Positions 19,781 to 30,828 of a stretch of DNA of 64,000 bases are shown here, in pieces. The stretch is from Clavibacter sp. VKM Ac-2873 (GTDB lineage: Bacteria > Actinomycetota > Actinomycetes > Actinomycetales > Microbacteriaceae): positions 310,001 to 374,000 of the forward strand of contig NZ_JADKRS010000001.1 in assembly GCF_015351075.1 (NCBI RefSeq). Reading direction: 5' to 3'. The notes beneath the pieces are model-generated. The model was given only the letters and a program-made list of their open reading frames with translations. It was not told the DNA's origin and ran no database searches. A program made the translations under genes and the position numbers. Numbering within the stretch: position 1 is the stretch's first letter; each line of letters opens with the position of its first letter.

Positions 19781-20044
19781 GTGGCAAACATCAAGTCGCA
19801 GATCAAGCGCATCGGCACCAACAAGAAGGCCCAGGAGCGCAACAAGGCCGTCAAGAGCGAGCTGAAGACGGCCATCCGCTCCGTCAAGACCGCCATCACC
19901 GCGGGCGACAAGGACGCGGCCGTCAAGGCCGTCAGCCTCGCCGGCAAGAAGCTCGACAAGGCCGCCAGCAAGGGCGTCATCCACAAGAACCAGGCCGCGA
20001 ACCGCAAGGGCGCGATCGCCAAGCAGGTCGCCAAGATCGGCTGA
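19781..20044 (+). CDS. rpsT: 30S ribosomal protein S20
   Basis: The 87-residue sequence [20 protein letters not shown], rich in Lys/Ala and helical, is an unmistakable S20, which binds 16S rRNA early in 30S assembly. It starts at GTG 19781 with GGAAG 9 bases upstream. It is followed by a strong terminator and lies opposite holA, the usual arrangement in actinobacteria. Confidence 0.97.
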   Translation: MANIKSQIKRIGTNKKAQERNKAVKSELKTAIRSVKTAITAGDKDAAVKAVSLAGKKLDKAASKGVIHKNQAANRKGAIAKQVAKIG

Positions 20045-20060
20045 CCTCCCCTGGTGCGAT

Positions 20061-20093
20061 CGACGGGCCCCGCGCATCGCGCGGGGCCCGTCG
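20061..20093 (+). terminator. Terminator of rpsT
   Basis: A perfect 15-bp GC-rich stem (20061-20075 with 20079-20093) closes a 3-base loop, 17 bases past the rpsT stop. It also lies downstream of holA on the other strand, so it may work in both directions. Confidence 0.85.
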
Positions 20094-20135
20094 TCATGTC
20101 CAGGCGCGGATCGCGGGCGCCGGGGTCCGGCGTCG

Positions 20136-21164
20136 TCAGTCGCGGCCGCGGGAGGCGATGGTGCGCACCATGCGCTCCAGCGCGTAGACGGGATCGCGCC
20201 CGCCGCCCTTGACCTGCGCGTCCGCCTCGGCGAGGGCCTCGATGGCCCGGCCGAGGCCCGGGTCGTCCCACAGCTGCAGGTCGCGCCGAGCGCGGTCGAC
20301 CTGCCAGGGGGCCATGCCGAGCTTCGACGCCAGCTGGCCCGACGCCCCCGAGACGCCCGACACCTTCGCCATCGTGCGGATCTTCATGGCGAAGGCCGCG
20401 ACGAGCGGCACCGGGTCCGCGCCCGAGGTGAGCGCGTGCCGGAGCAGCACGAGCGCCTCGCCGCCGCGGCCGGCGATGGCGGAGTCCGCGACCGCGAAGG
20501 CGTTGATCTCCACGCGGCCGCCGTAGTACTGGTCGACCGTGACCTCGGTGATCTCGTGCGCGGTGTCGGAGATGAGCTGCTGGCAGGCCGAGGCGAGCTC
20601 GCTCACGTCGTCCTGGAACGCCGCCACGAGCTGCCGCACCGCGCCCGGCGTGATGGAGCGCTTGGCGGCCCGGAACTCGGCGACGGCGAAGTCGTGCTTC
20701 TCGCTGTCCTTCTTGAGCTCGGCGCACACGACCTCGATGCCGCCGCCGGTGCCCGCGCGCACGGCGTCGAGCAGCTTCTTGCCCCGCACTCCCCCGGCGT
20801 GCCGGAGGACGACGTACGTGTCGTCCGCGGGCGAGTCGAGGTACGCGACGGCGTCCAGCAGGAACTGGTCGGAGCACTTCTCCACGTTCACGACGCGGAT
20901 GAGCCTCGGCTCCGCGAAGAGGGACGGGCTCGCCAAGGTGATGAGCTCCCCCGGCGCGTAGGAGTCGGCCTCGATGTCGGAGACCTCGATGCGCGGATCC
21001 TCCGTCGTGAGGATGTCGCGGAGGCGACGCATCGCGCGGTCGGCGAGGAGGGCCTCGGTGCCGGACACCAGGACGACGGGCGCCGGCCGGACCGCGTCCC
21101 ACGAGAGCTGCGGGATGGCCGCGGAGGGCTTCGCCGCCGTGCTGCGGGACGTCCTGGTCGCCAT
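20136..21164 (-). CDS. holA: DNA polymerase III, delta subunit
   Basis: HolA is the delta subunit of the clamp loader, opening the beta clamp for loading on DNA. The 342-residue protein shows the family blocks VVLVSGTEALLADRAMRRL, SPSLFAEPRLIRVVNVEK and the C-terminal DPVYALERMVRTIA. As expected for delta it has no Walker A motif. GGAAGGA is 5 bases before the ATG at 21164. The neighbours comEC and comEA precede it on the same strand, a classic linkage, but a 101-base gap separates it from comEC. Confidence 0.94.
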   Translation of the reverse strand: MATRTSRSTAAKPSAAIPQLSWDAVRPAPVVLVSGTEALLADRAMRRLRDILTTEDPRIEVSDIEADSYAPGELITLASPSLFAEPRLIRVVNVEKCSDQFLLDAVAYLDSPADDTYVVLRHAGGVRGKKLLDAVRAGTGGGIEVVCAELKKDSEKHDFAVAEFRAAKRSITPGAVRQLVAAFQDDVSELASACQQLISDTAHEITEVTVDQYYGGRVEINAFAVADSAIAGRGGEALVLLRHALTSGADPVPLVAAFAMKIRTMAKVSGVSGASGQLASKLGMAPWQVDRARRDLQLWDDPGLGRAIEALAEADAQVKGGGRDPVYALERMVRTIASRGRD

Positions 21165-21265
21165 GCGGGTCCTTCCGGGAGGGTGCGGGTGGGGTGTCGG
21201 GTGTCGGGTGCTCGATCGTGTGCCGGGCGGACAGCTGCGCGAGCCGGCGGTCGGGCGGATCCAGG

Positions 21266-23020
21266 TTAGCCGTCGGGTGCGACGTCGACCGGCCCGGCGC
21301 TGGACGCCGGAGGACGCCGCGGCGCCGTCCGGCCGAGCGCGACCACCGCGACGACCAGGGCGATCGCCACCGCGAGGGCGATGATGCCCGCCGGACCCGA
21401 CGCCCACGGCACCCGGCCCGCGGGGAGGCGGGACACGACGGAGGCGACCGCGGCGATCCAGGCGGCCGGCAGCCACGCCAGCCGCAGCACCAGCCCGCCC
21501 GCCGCCGGCCAGACCGGGAGGACGACGCAGGCGACGAGCCCGCCGATGGTGGCGGGCGCGGCCGCGGGCTCGGCGAGGACGTTGGCGAGCACCCCGTGCA
21601 CGGGCAGGCCGGGCTGCAGGACGAGGAGGACCGGCTGGCACGCCACCTGGGCGGCGAGGGGGATCGCGAGCGCCTCCGCGAGGCGACGGGGCACGCGCCG
21701 CGAGAGGCGGTCCGCGAGCGGTGGAGCCAGCACCAGGAGGCCGGCCGTCGCCAGCACGCTGAGGGCGAAGCCGAGGTCGCGTGCCAGCCAGGGATCGCTC
21801 GTGAGCAGGACCACCACGGCGACGGCCAGCGCGGGCAGGCCGCGGGACGGCCGACCGGATGCGGTGGAGACGATGAGCACGGCGGCCATGACGGCGGCTC
21901 GGACGACGCTGGGCTGCGGGGTCACCAGCACCACGAACGCGCCGAGCGCTGTCAGCGCCGCGACCGCGCGCGCCGGTGGTCGGAGTCCGACGGCCGCCGC
22001 GAGCGCCAGCACGAGCCCCACGATGACCGCGCAGTTCGCCCCGGAGACCGCCGTGAGGTGCGTGAGCGAGCTGTCCTTCATGGTCTGCGCGAGGGCCGGC
22101 GTCACCGCCGACACGTCTCCGATCGCGAGGCCCGGCAGCAGCTGCGCCCCCGGGCCTCGGAGGTCGGCGGCGGCGTCGGCGAGGCCCGCACGGAGGTCGT
22201 CGGCGATCCCGAGGGGCCCGACGGGATCGCCCGCGGGCTCGGGTGCGCCGCGTGCGAGGAGCAGGTACGCCGTGCGATCACCCGGATCCGCGGCGCGGAC
22301 GGCGGCGCTCAGCCGCACGACGGCACCCACGCCCAGGTCGCGGTGCGCGGATGCGGCGCCACGGTCGCCGGCACCCGTGGCGAAGACCACGACGGGCACC
22401 GGCCTCGGCAGCCGCACCGTGTCGTCGACCGTCCGGCCGTCCGCATCGCGGCCGACGTGGAGGGCGGTGAGGTGCGCGACGAGACGCACGCGCGCGGGGC
22501 GGCCGGATGCGCTCCCGGAGCGCGAGGCGACCGGGACGGGCGGCTCGTCGACGACGGCGTCCGCGACCACCATGCCGTCCGCCCGCGCCGCGATCTCCAG
22601 GATCTCCGGATGCCGCGACGGCTCGCGGGCGGCCGCGGCGCCGAGGAGCATGGCCGTCACCCCCGCGGCGACGGCCAGCGCGGCCGCAGCTCGGCGGGAC
22701 CGGGCCGCCGACTCCGCTCCCGAGCGCCCCTGCCGCCGACGGGGGACGCGACATGCGACGTGCGCGGTCGCCGTCGCGGCGGCACGCGTCCGCGCATGCG
22801 CGGCCGACCGGGCGGCGACCCCGGCGGCCAGCAGCGCGAGCGCCGCGGCGGCCACGGCCGAGGGCGCCGATGCGCCACGCACGCCGATGGCGGCCGCCGC
22901 GCACGCCCACCCGACCGCTGCGGGGGTCGCGAGTCGGAGGTCGATGTCCGGAGCGCCCGTGCGCGACCACCCACGCGACGGTCTTCCGGAGCCGGGGGTC
23001 GCCCGTGGCCTCCGCGTCAC
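21266..23020 (-). CDS. comEC: ComEC/Rec2 channel protein (lacks the metallo-beta-lactamase domain)
   Basis: ComEC forms the inner-membrane channel for single-stranded DNA uptake. The 584-residue protein has an N-terminal membrane pair, a soluble OB-like/DUF4131 part (about 110-270) and the Competence domain of many membrane segments, with the hallmark HLTAVSGANCAVIVGLVLAL. It ends after the membrane domain, whereas full-length ComEC proteins add a beta-lactamase-fold nuclease domain of about 250 residues. The start GTG overlaps the comEA stop as GTGA. Whether this organism takes up DNA is not known from the sequence. Confidence 0.92.
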   Translation of the reverse strand: MTRRPRATPGSGRPSRGWSRTGAPDIDLRLATPAAVGWACAAAAIGVRGASAPSAVAAAALALLAAGVAARSAAHARTRAAATATAHVACRVPRRRQGRSGAESAARSRRAAAALAVAAGVTAMLLGAAAAREPSRHPEILEIAARADGMVVADAVVDEPPVPVASRSGSASGRPARVRLVAHLTALHVGRDADGRTVDDTVRLPRPVPVVVFATGAGDRGAASAHRDLGVGAVVRLSAAVRAADPGDRTAYLLLARGAPEPAGDPVGPLGIADDLRAGLADAAADLRGPGAQLLPGLAIGDVSAVTPALAQTMKDSSLTHLTAVSGANCAVIVGLVLALAAAVGLRPPARAVAALTALGAFVVLVTPQPSVVRAAVMAAVLIVSTASGRPSRGLPALAVAVVVLLTSDPWLARDLGFALSVLATAGLLVLAPPLADRLSRRVPRRLAEALAIPLAAQVACQPVLLVLQPGLPVHGVLANVLAEPAAAPATIGGLVACVVLPVWPAAGGLVLRLAWLPAAWIAAVASVVSRLPAGRVPWASGPAGIIALAVAIALVVAVVALGRTAPRRPPASSAGPVDVAPDG

Positions 23021-23958
23021 ACCCGCACCAGCGGGGTGAGGGAGGCGAGCGTGCGATCGCCGATGCCCGGGACGCGTCCCAGGTCGGCGACGCGCGCGAA
23101 GCGCCCGTGCGCGGAACGCCAGGCGATGATGCGCGCGGCCAGCGACGGGCCGACGCGCGGCAGCGTCTCCAGCTGCTCTGCCGTGGCGGTGTTGAGGTCG
23201 ACCGGGGCGGACGGGCTCGCGGTCCCGCCAGCGGCGCCGGACGCCCCGGATGGAGCTGCCGAGGCGGCCGGCGTCTCCCCCTGGCGGGGGACGACGAGCT
23301 GCTCGCCGTCGGACAGGACGCGCGCGAGGTTCACGCCCGCGGTGTCCGCCCCGTCGGCGAAGCCGTGCGCGGCGGCGAGGGCGTCGACGACGCGGCTGCC
23401 CGGGGCCAGGGGGAACAGCCCCGGGGAGACGACCGCGCCGACCACGTGCACGTAGATGGGCGTGCGCGTCGCCGCGGTGGATCCGCCGGCCCCGCCGTCC
23501 GCATCGCCCCCGCCGTCCGATGCGCTCGCGCCGGCCGGACCGCCTCCTCCGGTGGACTCGACGGCCTCGCCGTCCCCGGGACCGTCTGTCGCGGCGGCAC
23601 CGCGGCTCGCGTGCGCCGCCGAGCTGGGGCGCTCGGCGGCGGGTGCCGTCGAGGAGGCGACGCCGGCCGACTGGACGGCGGTGACGAGGACCGCGACCAC
23701 GAGCGCCGCGGCGACCAGGACGACCGCCGCCCCGATGCCCACGCGGAGCCGGACGCGCCCCTTCTGGCCGGGCAGCGGACTCCCCTCCGCGGTCGCGCGG
23801 GGCGCCGGGGCGTCGTCGTCCGGCTCGTCGTCGTGCGCGCCGCTCCGGGTCGGCGCGGCGTCCGAGGGCCATGGCGCGTCGGGCGACCCGTCGTCGTCCG
23901 CCCATGCCGGGTGATCGGCGGCATCGGGTCCGGGACGAGGACGACGGAGGGGGCGCAT
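23017..23958 (-). CDS. comEA: ComEA DNA-binding competence protein
   Basis: ComEA binds incoming DNA outside the membrane. The 313-residue protein has a cytoplasmic acidic head, one membrane anchor at 73-96, a Gly/Ala/Ser linker, an SLBB domain (167-225; YVHVVGAVVSPGLFPL) and a C-terminal helix-hairpin-helix pair (252-313; DLNTATAEQLETLPRVGPSL, then VPGIGDRTLASL). TACCGT on the minus strand (23965-23970) lies 6 bases before the ATG, again a leaderless arrangement. It is the first gene of the comEA-comEC unit. Confidence 0.92.
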   Translation of the reverse strand: MRPLRRPRPGPDAADHPAWADDDGSPDAPWPSDAAPTRSGAHDDEPDDDAPAPRATAEGSPLPGQKGRVRLRVGIGAAVVLVAAALVVAVLVTAVQSAGVASSTAPAAERPSSAAHASRGAAATDGPGDGEAVESTGGGGPAGASASDGGGDADGGAGGSTAATRTPIYVHVVGAVVSPGLFPLAPGSRVVDALAAAHGFADGADTAGVNLARVLSDGEQLVVPRQGETPAASAAPSGASGAAGGTASPSAPVDLNTATAEQLETLPRVGPSLAARIIAWRSAHGRFARVADLGRVPGIGDRTLASLTPLVRV

Positions 23959-24044
23959 GCGGGCACGGTAGGCGGCGCGCGGTGGTGCCCGGGCCGCGCG
24001 GCGGACTCTGGGGATCGCCGTCGCGGATCCGCCCTGGGATGGAG

Positions 24045-24074
24045 CGAGGGCGGCCCGTCGTCGGACCGCCCTCG
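24045..24074 (-). terminator. Hairpin terminator of leuS
   Basis: A 9-bp perfect stem, CGAGGGCGG with CCGCCCTCG, starts 33 bases past the leuS stop. Inner bases CCG and CGG can extend it after a mismatch. Confidence 0.7.
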
Positions 24075-24106
24075 TGTCGCCGCGACGCCGGGTCGCGGGC
24101 CGCCCC

Positions 24107-26665
24107 TCAGGGAGCGGGCGTGGTGGTGATGCTGACGATCTTCGGCGCGCGGACGATGACCTTGTCGATCGTGCGCCCCGCGGTGGAGCGCTTGACGCCC
24201 GCCGTCTCGCGCGCGAGCGCCTCCAGCTCCTCCGCACCGATCTTCGCGTCGACGTCGAGCTTGTCCCGCACCTTGCCGTCGACCTGCACGACCGCCGTGA
24301 CCGTGCTCACGACGAGCAGGTTGCGGTCGGCCTTGCGCCAGCCGGCGAACGCGACCGAGCCCTGGTAGCCGAGGCGCTTCCACATGTCCTCGGCCGTGTA
24401 CGGCGCGAAGAGGCTGAGCGCGATCGTGACGACCTCCGTGGCCTCGCGCACCGCCGCGTCGCCGCCGCCCGCGCCCTGGTCGATGGTCTTCCGGATGGCG
24501 TTGACGAGCTCCATCGTGCGGGCGATGACCACGTTGAACTTGAACGCCTCGAGGAGTCCGGGGCCCTCGGCGAGGAAGCGGTGCGTGACGCGGCGGAGCG
24601 CCTCGTCCCCCGTCTTCCACTCGACCTCGGGCGCGCTCGTGATGTCGCCGGTGAGGCGCCACGCGCGGGCCAGGAACTTGGCGGAGCCCGACGGGGAGAC
24701 GTCCTCCCAGTCGATCGGGTCCTCCGGCGGGCCGGCGAACGCCATGGTGAGCCGGATCGCGTCGACGCCGTGGCGCTCGATCTCGGAGCCGAGGTCGACG
24801 CCGCCCTTGCTCTTCGACATCTTGACGCCGCCGGAGAGCACCATGCCCTGGTTCAGCAGCGCGCTGAACGGCTCGGTGAAGGTGACGTAGCCGAGGTCGA
24901 AGAGCACCTTGGTGATGAAGCGCGAGTACAGCAGGTGCAGGATCGCGTGCTCGACGCCGCCCACGTACTGGTCGATGGGCGCCCAGCGGTCGGCGTCGGC
25001 GGGGTCGAACGCCTTCTCGTCGTCGTCGGGCGAGAGGAATCGCAGCCAGTACCAGGAGCTGTCCATGAACGTGTCCATGGTGTCGGGGTCGCGCGTGGCG
25101 GGGCTGCCGTCCACCGGGCTCGGCACGTTCGCCCACTCCGTGGCGGCGGCCAGCGGCGACTTGCCCTTCGGCGTGAGGTCGAGCCCCTCGGTGTCGGGCA
25201 GGCGCACGGGGAGCTGGTCCTCGGGCACGCGGATCTCGTTGCCCTCGGCGTCGTAGACGATGGGGATGGGCGTGCCCCAGAAGCGCTGGCGCGAGATGAG
25301 CCAGTCGCGCAGGCGGTAGTTCTTCGCCGCGCGGCCGCGGCCCTCCGCCTCCAGCTGTTCGATGACGCGCTTGATCGCGGGCTGCTTGCTCAGCCCGTTC
25401 AGCGAGCCGGAGTTGATGAGGCGGCCCTCGCCGGGCAGCGCGACGCCCGTGCGACCGGGCAGCACCTCCTCGAGGTCGGGCAGCTCGCCGTCCTCGGGGA
25501 TGATGCGGATGGCACCCGTGACGGGCTGCGTGGTGTCGACGACCACGCGCACCGGCAGGTCGAAGGCGCGCGCGAAGTCGAGGTCGCGCTGGTCGTGCGC
25601 GGGCACGGCCATGACCGCGCCCGTGCCGTAGTCGGCGAGGACGTAGTCGGCGGCCCAGACGGGGATCCGCTCGCCGTTGACGGGGTTGACCGCCGTGCGG
25701 CCGAGCGGGATGCCGGTCTTCGGACGATCGGTCGTGGAGCGCTCGATCTCGTTGAGGCGCTGCGTGCGCTCCAGGTAGCCGCGGAACTCCTCCCGCACCT
25801 CGTCGGACGCGCCCTCGACGAGCTCCGCCGCGAGGTCGCTGTCGGGCGCGACGACCATGAAGGTGGCGCCGTGCAGTGTGTCGGGCCGGGTGGTGAAGAC
25901 GGTGACGGGCTCGTCGCGGCCCTCGACGACGAAGTCGACCTCGGCGCCCACGGAGCGGCCGATCCAGTTGCGCTGCATGTTCAGCACCTTGGAGGGCCAC
26001 GTGCCCTCGAGCTGGTTCAGGTCATCGACGAGGCGGTCGGCGTAGTCGGTGATGCGCAGGTACCACTGGGTCAGCTTCTTCTTGACCACCATGGCGCCCG
26101 AGCGGTCGGACGTGCCGTCGGGCAGGACCTGCTCGTTGGCGAGGACGGTCTGGTCCACCGGGTCCCAGTTGACCCAGCTGTCCTTCCGGTACGCGAGGCC
26201 CTTCTCGTGCATCTTGAGGAACAGCCACTGGTTCCACTTGTAGTACTCGGGGTCGCTCGTGTGCAGCTCGCGCTCCCAGTCGAAGGAGAGGCCGTAGCGC
26301 TTCATGGACTGCTTCTGCGTGTCGATGTTCGCGTAGGTCCACTCGCGCGGGTCGACGCCGCGCTTGATGGCGGCGTTCTCCGCGGGCAGGCCGAAGGAAT
26401 CCCAGCCGATGGGGTGGAGCACGTTGAAGCCCTGCTGACGCCAGTAGCGCGCGACCGCGTCGCCGATCGCGAACGCCTCGGCGTGACCCATGTGCAGGTC
26501 GCCCGAGGGGTACGGGAACATGTCGAGGATGTACTTGCGGGGGCGGGTGTCGCTCGCGTCCGGCGTGCGGAACGGCTGATCGCGCTCCCAGACCTCGGAC
26601 CACTCGGCCTCGATGGCGCGGAAGTCGTAGGTCTCGCCGGGGGTGTCGGGGGTCTCGTGTGCCAA
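24107..26665 (-). CDS. leuS: Leucyl-tRNA synthetase
   Basis: LeuRS charges tRNA-Leu and edits mischarged products. The 852-residue class I enzyme has the HIGH-type motif HMGH at 58-61 (within [14 protein letters not shown]), a CP1 editing domain with [15 protein letters not shown], and the KMSKS loop as MSKSKGG. The start codon appears to be TTG at 26665, with GAGAG upstream; the next Met is far inside the conserved N-terminus. A leader of about 40 bases is predicted, too short for a T-box. Confidence 0.96.
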   Translation of the reverse strand: MAHETPDTPGETYDFRAIEAEWSEVWERDQPFRTPDASDTRPRKYILDMFPYPSGDLHMGHAEAFAIGDAVARYWRQQGFNVLHPIGWDSFGLPAENAAIKRGVDPREWTYANIDTQKQSMKRYGLSFDWERELHTSDPEYYKWNQWLFLKMHEKGLAYRKDSWVNWDPVDQTVLANEQVLPDGTSDRSGAMVVKKKLTQWYLRITDYADRLVDDLNQLEGTWPSKVLNMQRNWIGRSVGAEVDFVVEGRDEPVTVFTTRPDTLHGATFMVVAPDSDLAAELVEGASDEVREEFRGYLERTQRLNEIERSTTDRPKTGIPLGRTAVNPVNGERIPVWAADYVLADYGTGAVMAVPAHDQRDLDFARAFDLPVRVVVDTTQPVTGAIRIIPEDGELPDLEEVLPGRTGVALPGEGRLINSGSLNGLSKQPAIKRVIEQLEAEGRGRAAKNYRLRDWLISRQRFWGTPIPIVYDAEGNEIRVPEDQLPVRLPDTEGLDLTPKGKSPLAAATEWANVPSPVDGSPATRDPDTMDTFMDSSWYWLRFLSPDDDEKAFDPADADRWAPIDQYVGGVEHAILHLLYSRFITKVLFDLGYVTFTEPFSALLNQGMVLSGGVKMSKSKGGVDLGSEIERHGVDAIRLTMAFAGPPEDPIDWEDVSPSGSAKFLARAWRLTGDITSAPEVEWKTGDEALRRVTHRFLAEGPGLLEAFKFNVVIARTMELVNAIRKTIDQGAGGGDAAVREATEVVTIALSLFAPYTAEDMWKRLGYQGSVAFAGWRKADRNLLVVSTVTAVVQVDGKVRDKLDVDAKIGAEELEALARETAGVKRSTAGRTIDKVIVRAPKIVSITTTPAP

Positions 26666-26713
26666 GGGCGCTCTCGATTCGATGCGGGGGTCGCGGCCGT
26701 GGAGGCCTCGACA

Positions 26714-26719
26714 AGACTA
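26714..26719 (-). promoter_or_regulatory. Candidate -10 element of leuS
   Basis: TAGTCT on the minus strand, about 49 bases before the leuS start. No good -35 hexamer is visible. Confidence 0.35.
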
Positions 26720-26764
26720 GTGAACGCGCGCGGCCCCTCCCGAACCCGGGGGATGGGCTGCGGG

Positions 26765-28261
<1,497 letters not shown>

Positions 28262-28314
28262 GCGCGGCCTCCCGGTGTCGTGAGCGCACCCGGCGGCCGC
28301 CTAGCCTCAAGGGT

Positions 28315-29133
28315 ATGAGTTCCGAGACGATCCTCCGGTGGAGCGCGGCCGGGTGGGCGACCACGACCACGGATCCCGCCGGTGGAGGAGCCGAGGAGGC
28401 GCGGCCGTCCGGCCACCGGGTGCTCGCGGCCGACTCGTTCCTCGTCGACGGGGGCCGCGTGCTCGCCCTCGACGTGCACCGGCAGCGGTTCCTCGCGTCG
28501 CTGCGGCTGCAGGCGGCGGCCGTGCCCGATCCCGCCGCGTTCCTGGATGCCGCGGTGGCGGCGATGCCCCGGGAGGGTGCCTGGTTCCCGCGCGTGGAGG
28601 CGCTCCGCGGGCCCGACGGCGACGTCGCGCGCCTCCTGGTGCGGCCGGCGCCGGAGCGCACGGCGTCGGTGGTGCTCCGCGACCACGACGGCCCGGATCC
28701 GCGCACGATGCCGCGGGTCAAGGGACCGGACCTGCACGCGCTCGGCGCTCTGCGGAGCCGCGCGGCCCGGTACGGCGCGGGCGAGGCGGTGATCCTCGCG
28801 GCCGACGGCACGATCGCGGAGGGCGCCTACAGCGCGATCCTGTGGTGGCACGGCGACGCGCTCGCGGTCGTCGAGGGCGACGTGCCGCGGATCCCGAGCG
28901 TCACCGAGCGCAGCATCGTCGCCCTGGCCACGGCCCTCGGCGTCGACGTGCTGCACGAGCGCGCGCGGCCGGCGGACCTCGACGGCCGCGAGGTGTGGGC
29001 GGTCAGCGCGCTGCACGGGATCCGCCTGGTGCGCGGCTGGATCGACGGTCCGTCCACCGCGGCCGAGCCCGGCCGCGTGCGCGCCTGGCGCACGCGCCTC
29101 GACGCGCTGCGGCGCGAGCTGCCCGCGGGCTGA
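28315..29133 (+). CDS. pabC: Aminodeoxychorismate lyase / class IV aminotransferase
   Basis: PabC releases 4-aminobenzoate and pyruvate from aminodeoxychorismate, using PLP. The 272-residue fold-type IV protein has the PLP lysine in RVKGPDL (Lys136), AVILAADGTIAEGAYSAILWW for the phosphate-binding region, and IPSVTERSIVALA. It diverges from pabB with only 53 bases between, supporting the folate role over a branched-chain aminotransferase. TAGCCT (28302-28307) is 7 bases before the ATG. Confidence 0.85.
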   Translation: MSSETILRWSAAGWATTTTDPAGGGAEEARPSGHRVLAADSFLVDGGRVLALDVHRQRFLASLRLQAAAVPDPAAFLDAAVAAMPREGAWFPRVEALRGPDGDVARLLVRPAPERTASVVLRDHDGPDPRTMPRVKGPDLHALGALRSRAARYGAGEAVILAADGTIAEGAYSAILWWHGDALAVVEGDVPRIPSVTERSIVALATALGVDVLHERARPADLDGREVWAVSALHGIRLVRGWIDGPSTAAEPGRVRAWRTRLDALRRELPAG

Positions 29134-29142
29134 CGACCGTCG

Positions 29143-30828
29143 TCAGCGCGCGCGGACGTCGCCCGCCGCGACGCGGAGCTCCACCGTGCGGTCCACGAGA
29201 TCGCCGGGCACCTCCGTGTGCGTGAGCAGGAGCACGCCGCGGCCGTGCTCCCGCGCGGCCACGAGCACGTCCCGCAGCACCGCCTGCGCGCGCTCGGCGT
29301 CCACGTCGGCCGTCGGCTCGTCGAGCACCAGCACCGGGAAGTCGGCGAGCAGCGCGCGGGCGAGGGCGATGCGCTGCGCCTGCCCGCCGGAGACGAGGCC
29401 GCCGCGGTCGCCGACGCGCGCGTCGAGGCCGCCCCGCTCGGCCGTCCACCCCGCGAGGCCCACGCGCGCGAGCACGCCGAGGAGCTCGGCGTCGGTCGCG
29501 TCCTCCCGGGCGAAGAGCAGGTTCTGGCGGATGCTCGCGTCGAAGAGGTGCGGCGCCTGCTCGCAGAGGCCGACGATCCGCCGCACGGCCGACGGCGCCA
29601 GGGACCGCGCGTCCCGGCCGTCCAGCTCGTAGGCGCCCTCCGACTCGAGGAACCGGGCGAGGGCGGCCGCGAGCGACGACTTCCCGGATCCGCTCGGGCC
29701 GCGCACGACGACCGTCTCCCCCGGCCGCACCACGAGCGACACGGGCGCGAGGGCGTCGTGCCCGGCGCCCGGCCAGCGCGTGACCAGGTCGCGGACCTCG
29801 AGCGTCGTGCCCATGGGCGACGCGGCGGGGAGGGGCTCTCCGCCGGCGTCCTCCGGCTCGCGCGGGATCTCCGGCGGCACCGTCTCCGGCACCACCCCCG
29901 CCACGCGCGCCGCGCTCGTGCGCACCCGCCGCCACGCCTGCACCGCGAGCGGCACGGCGGTCGCCTGCTCGACGAGCGCGAGCGGCACCAGCGCGGCCAG
30001 CGCGAGCCAGGCGGGATCCAGCGTCCCGGACGCGAGGCCGGGCACGCCCTGCAGCACGGTCCAGCCGGCGACCGCGCCCGTGCCGGCGAGCACGACGCCC
30101 GTGGTGACGCCCGCCGCCGCCGCGCTGCGCAGCTCCGCGCGTCGGAGGTCGGCGGCGGCGCGGTCGATCGCGGCGAGGCGCGCGTCCACCGCCCCGAACG
30201 CCGCGAGGACGTCGAGGCCGCCGACGAGGTCGAGCACGAGGTCCTGCAGCCGGGCGCGGAGCGGCGCGACGCGGGTCTCGGCACGGCCCGCGATGGCCGT
30301 GGTCGCGCCGATGCCGACGACGAGGCCGACCGCGAGCACGGCGAGGAGCGCGATCCCCGCCGCCGGCAGCACGGCGCCCACCACGGCGACGCTCGCCGCC
30401 TGCACGAGCACCGACACCGCGAGCGGCTGGACCACGCGCAGCGGCAGGTCCTGGAGCCGGTCGACGTCGCCGACGAGCCGCGTGAGGAGGTCGCCGCGGC
30501 GCGTGTCGCGGAGACCGGCCGGCGCGAACGGGAGGAGGCGCTCGAAGACGCCCACGCGCAGCGTCGCGAGCGCCCGGAACGCCGCGTCGTGGCTCGTGAT
30601 GCGCTCGAGGTAGCGGAACGCGGCCCGCCCGAGCGCGAACGCGCGGACCCCCACGATCGCCATGCCGAGGAACAGGATCGGCGGCTGCTCGGACGCGCGG
30701 GTGATGAGCCAGGCCGACGTGGCGAGCAGCGCGACCGCGCCGACCGCGCTCGCCAGGCCCGCGGCGAGTCCGGGCAGGGCCCGGCGCGCGGGCGGCTGCG
30801 CGAGGCGGAGGACGTCGTCGCGGTTCAC
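29143..30828 (-). CDS. cydC: CydC, ABC transporter subunit for cytochrome bd assembly
   Basis: CydDC is a heterodimeric ABC transporter required for cytochrome bd assembly, thought to move thiols or heme. The 561-residue subunit has six membrane segments followed by an ATPase with Walker A GPSGSGKSS, signature LVSGGQAQR and Walker B VLVLDEPTADVD. The GTG start overlaps cydD as GTGA. It is the last gene of cydA-cydB-cydD-cydC and abuts the pabC stop on the other strand. Confidence 0.93.
   Translation of the reverse strand: MNRDDVLRLAQPPARRALPGLAAGLASAVGAVALLATSAWLITRASEQPPILFLGMAIVGVRAFALGRAAFRYLERITSHDAAFRALATLRVGVFERLLPFAPAGLRDTRRGDLLTRLVGDVDRLQDLPLRVVQPLAVSVLVQAASVAVVGAVLPAAGIALLAVLAVGLVVGIGATTAIAGRAETRVAPLRARLQDLVLDLVGGLDVLAAFGAVDARLAAIDRAAADLRRAELRSAAAAGVTTGVVLAGTGAVAGWTVLQGVPGLASGTLDPAWLALAALVPLALVEQATAVPLAVQAWRRVRTSAARVAGVVPETVPPEIPREPEDAGGEPLPAASPMGTTLEVRDLVTRWPGAGHDALAPVSLVVRPGETVVVRGPSGSGKSSLAAALARFLESEGAYELDGRDARSLAPSAVRRIVGLCEQAPHLFDASIRQNLLFAREDATDAELLGVLARVGLAGWTAERGGLDARVGDRGGLVSGGQAQRIALARALLADFPVLVLDEPTADVDAERAQAVLRDVLVAAREHGRGVLLLTHTEVPGDLVDRTVELRVAAGDVRAR

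Noticed and set aside
26666-26764. T-box or attenuator controlling leuS
   Set aside because: The predicted leader is about 40 bases, too short for a T-box, and no stem with a leucine specifier was found.
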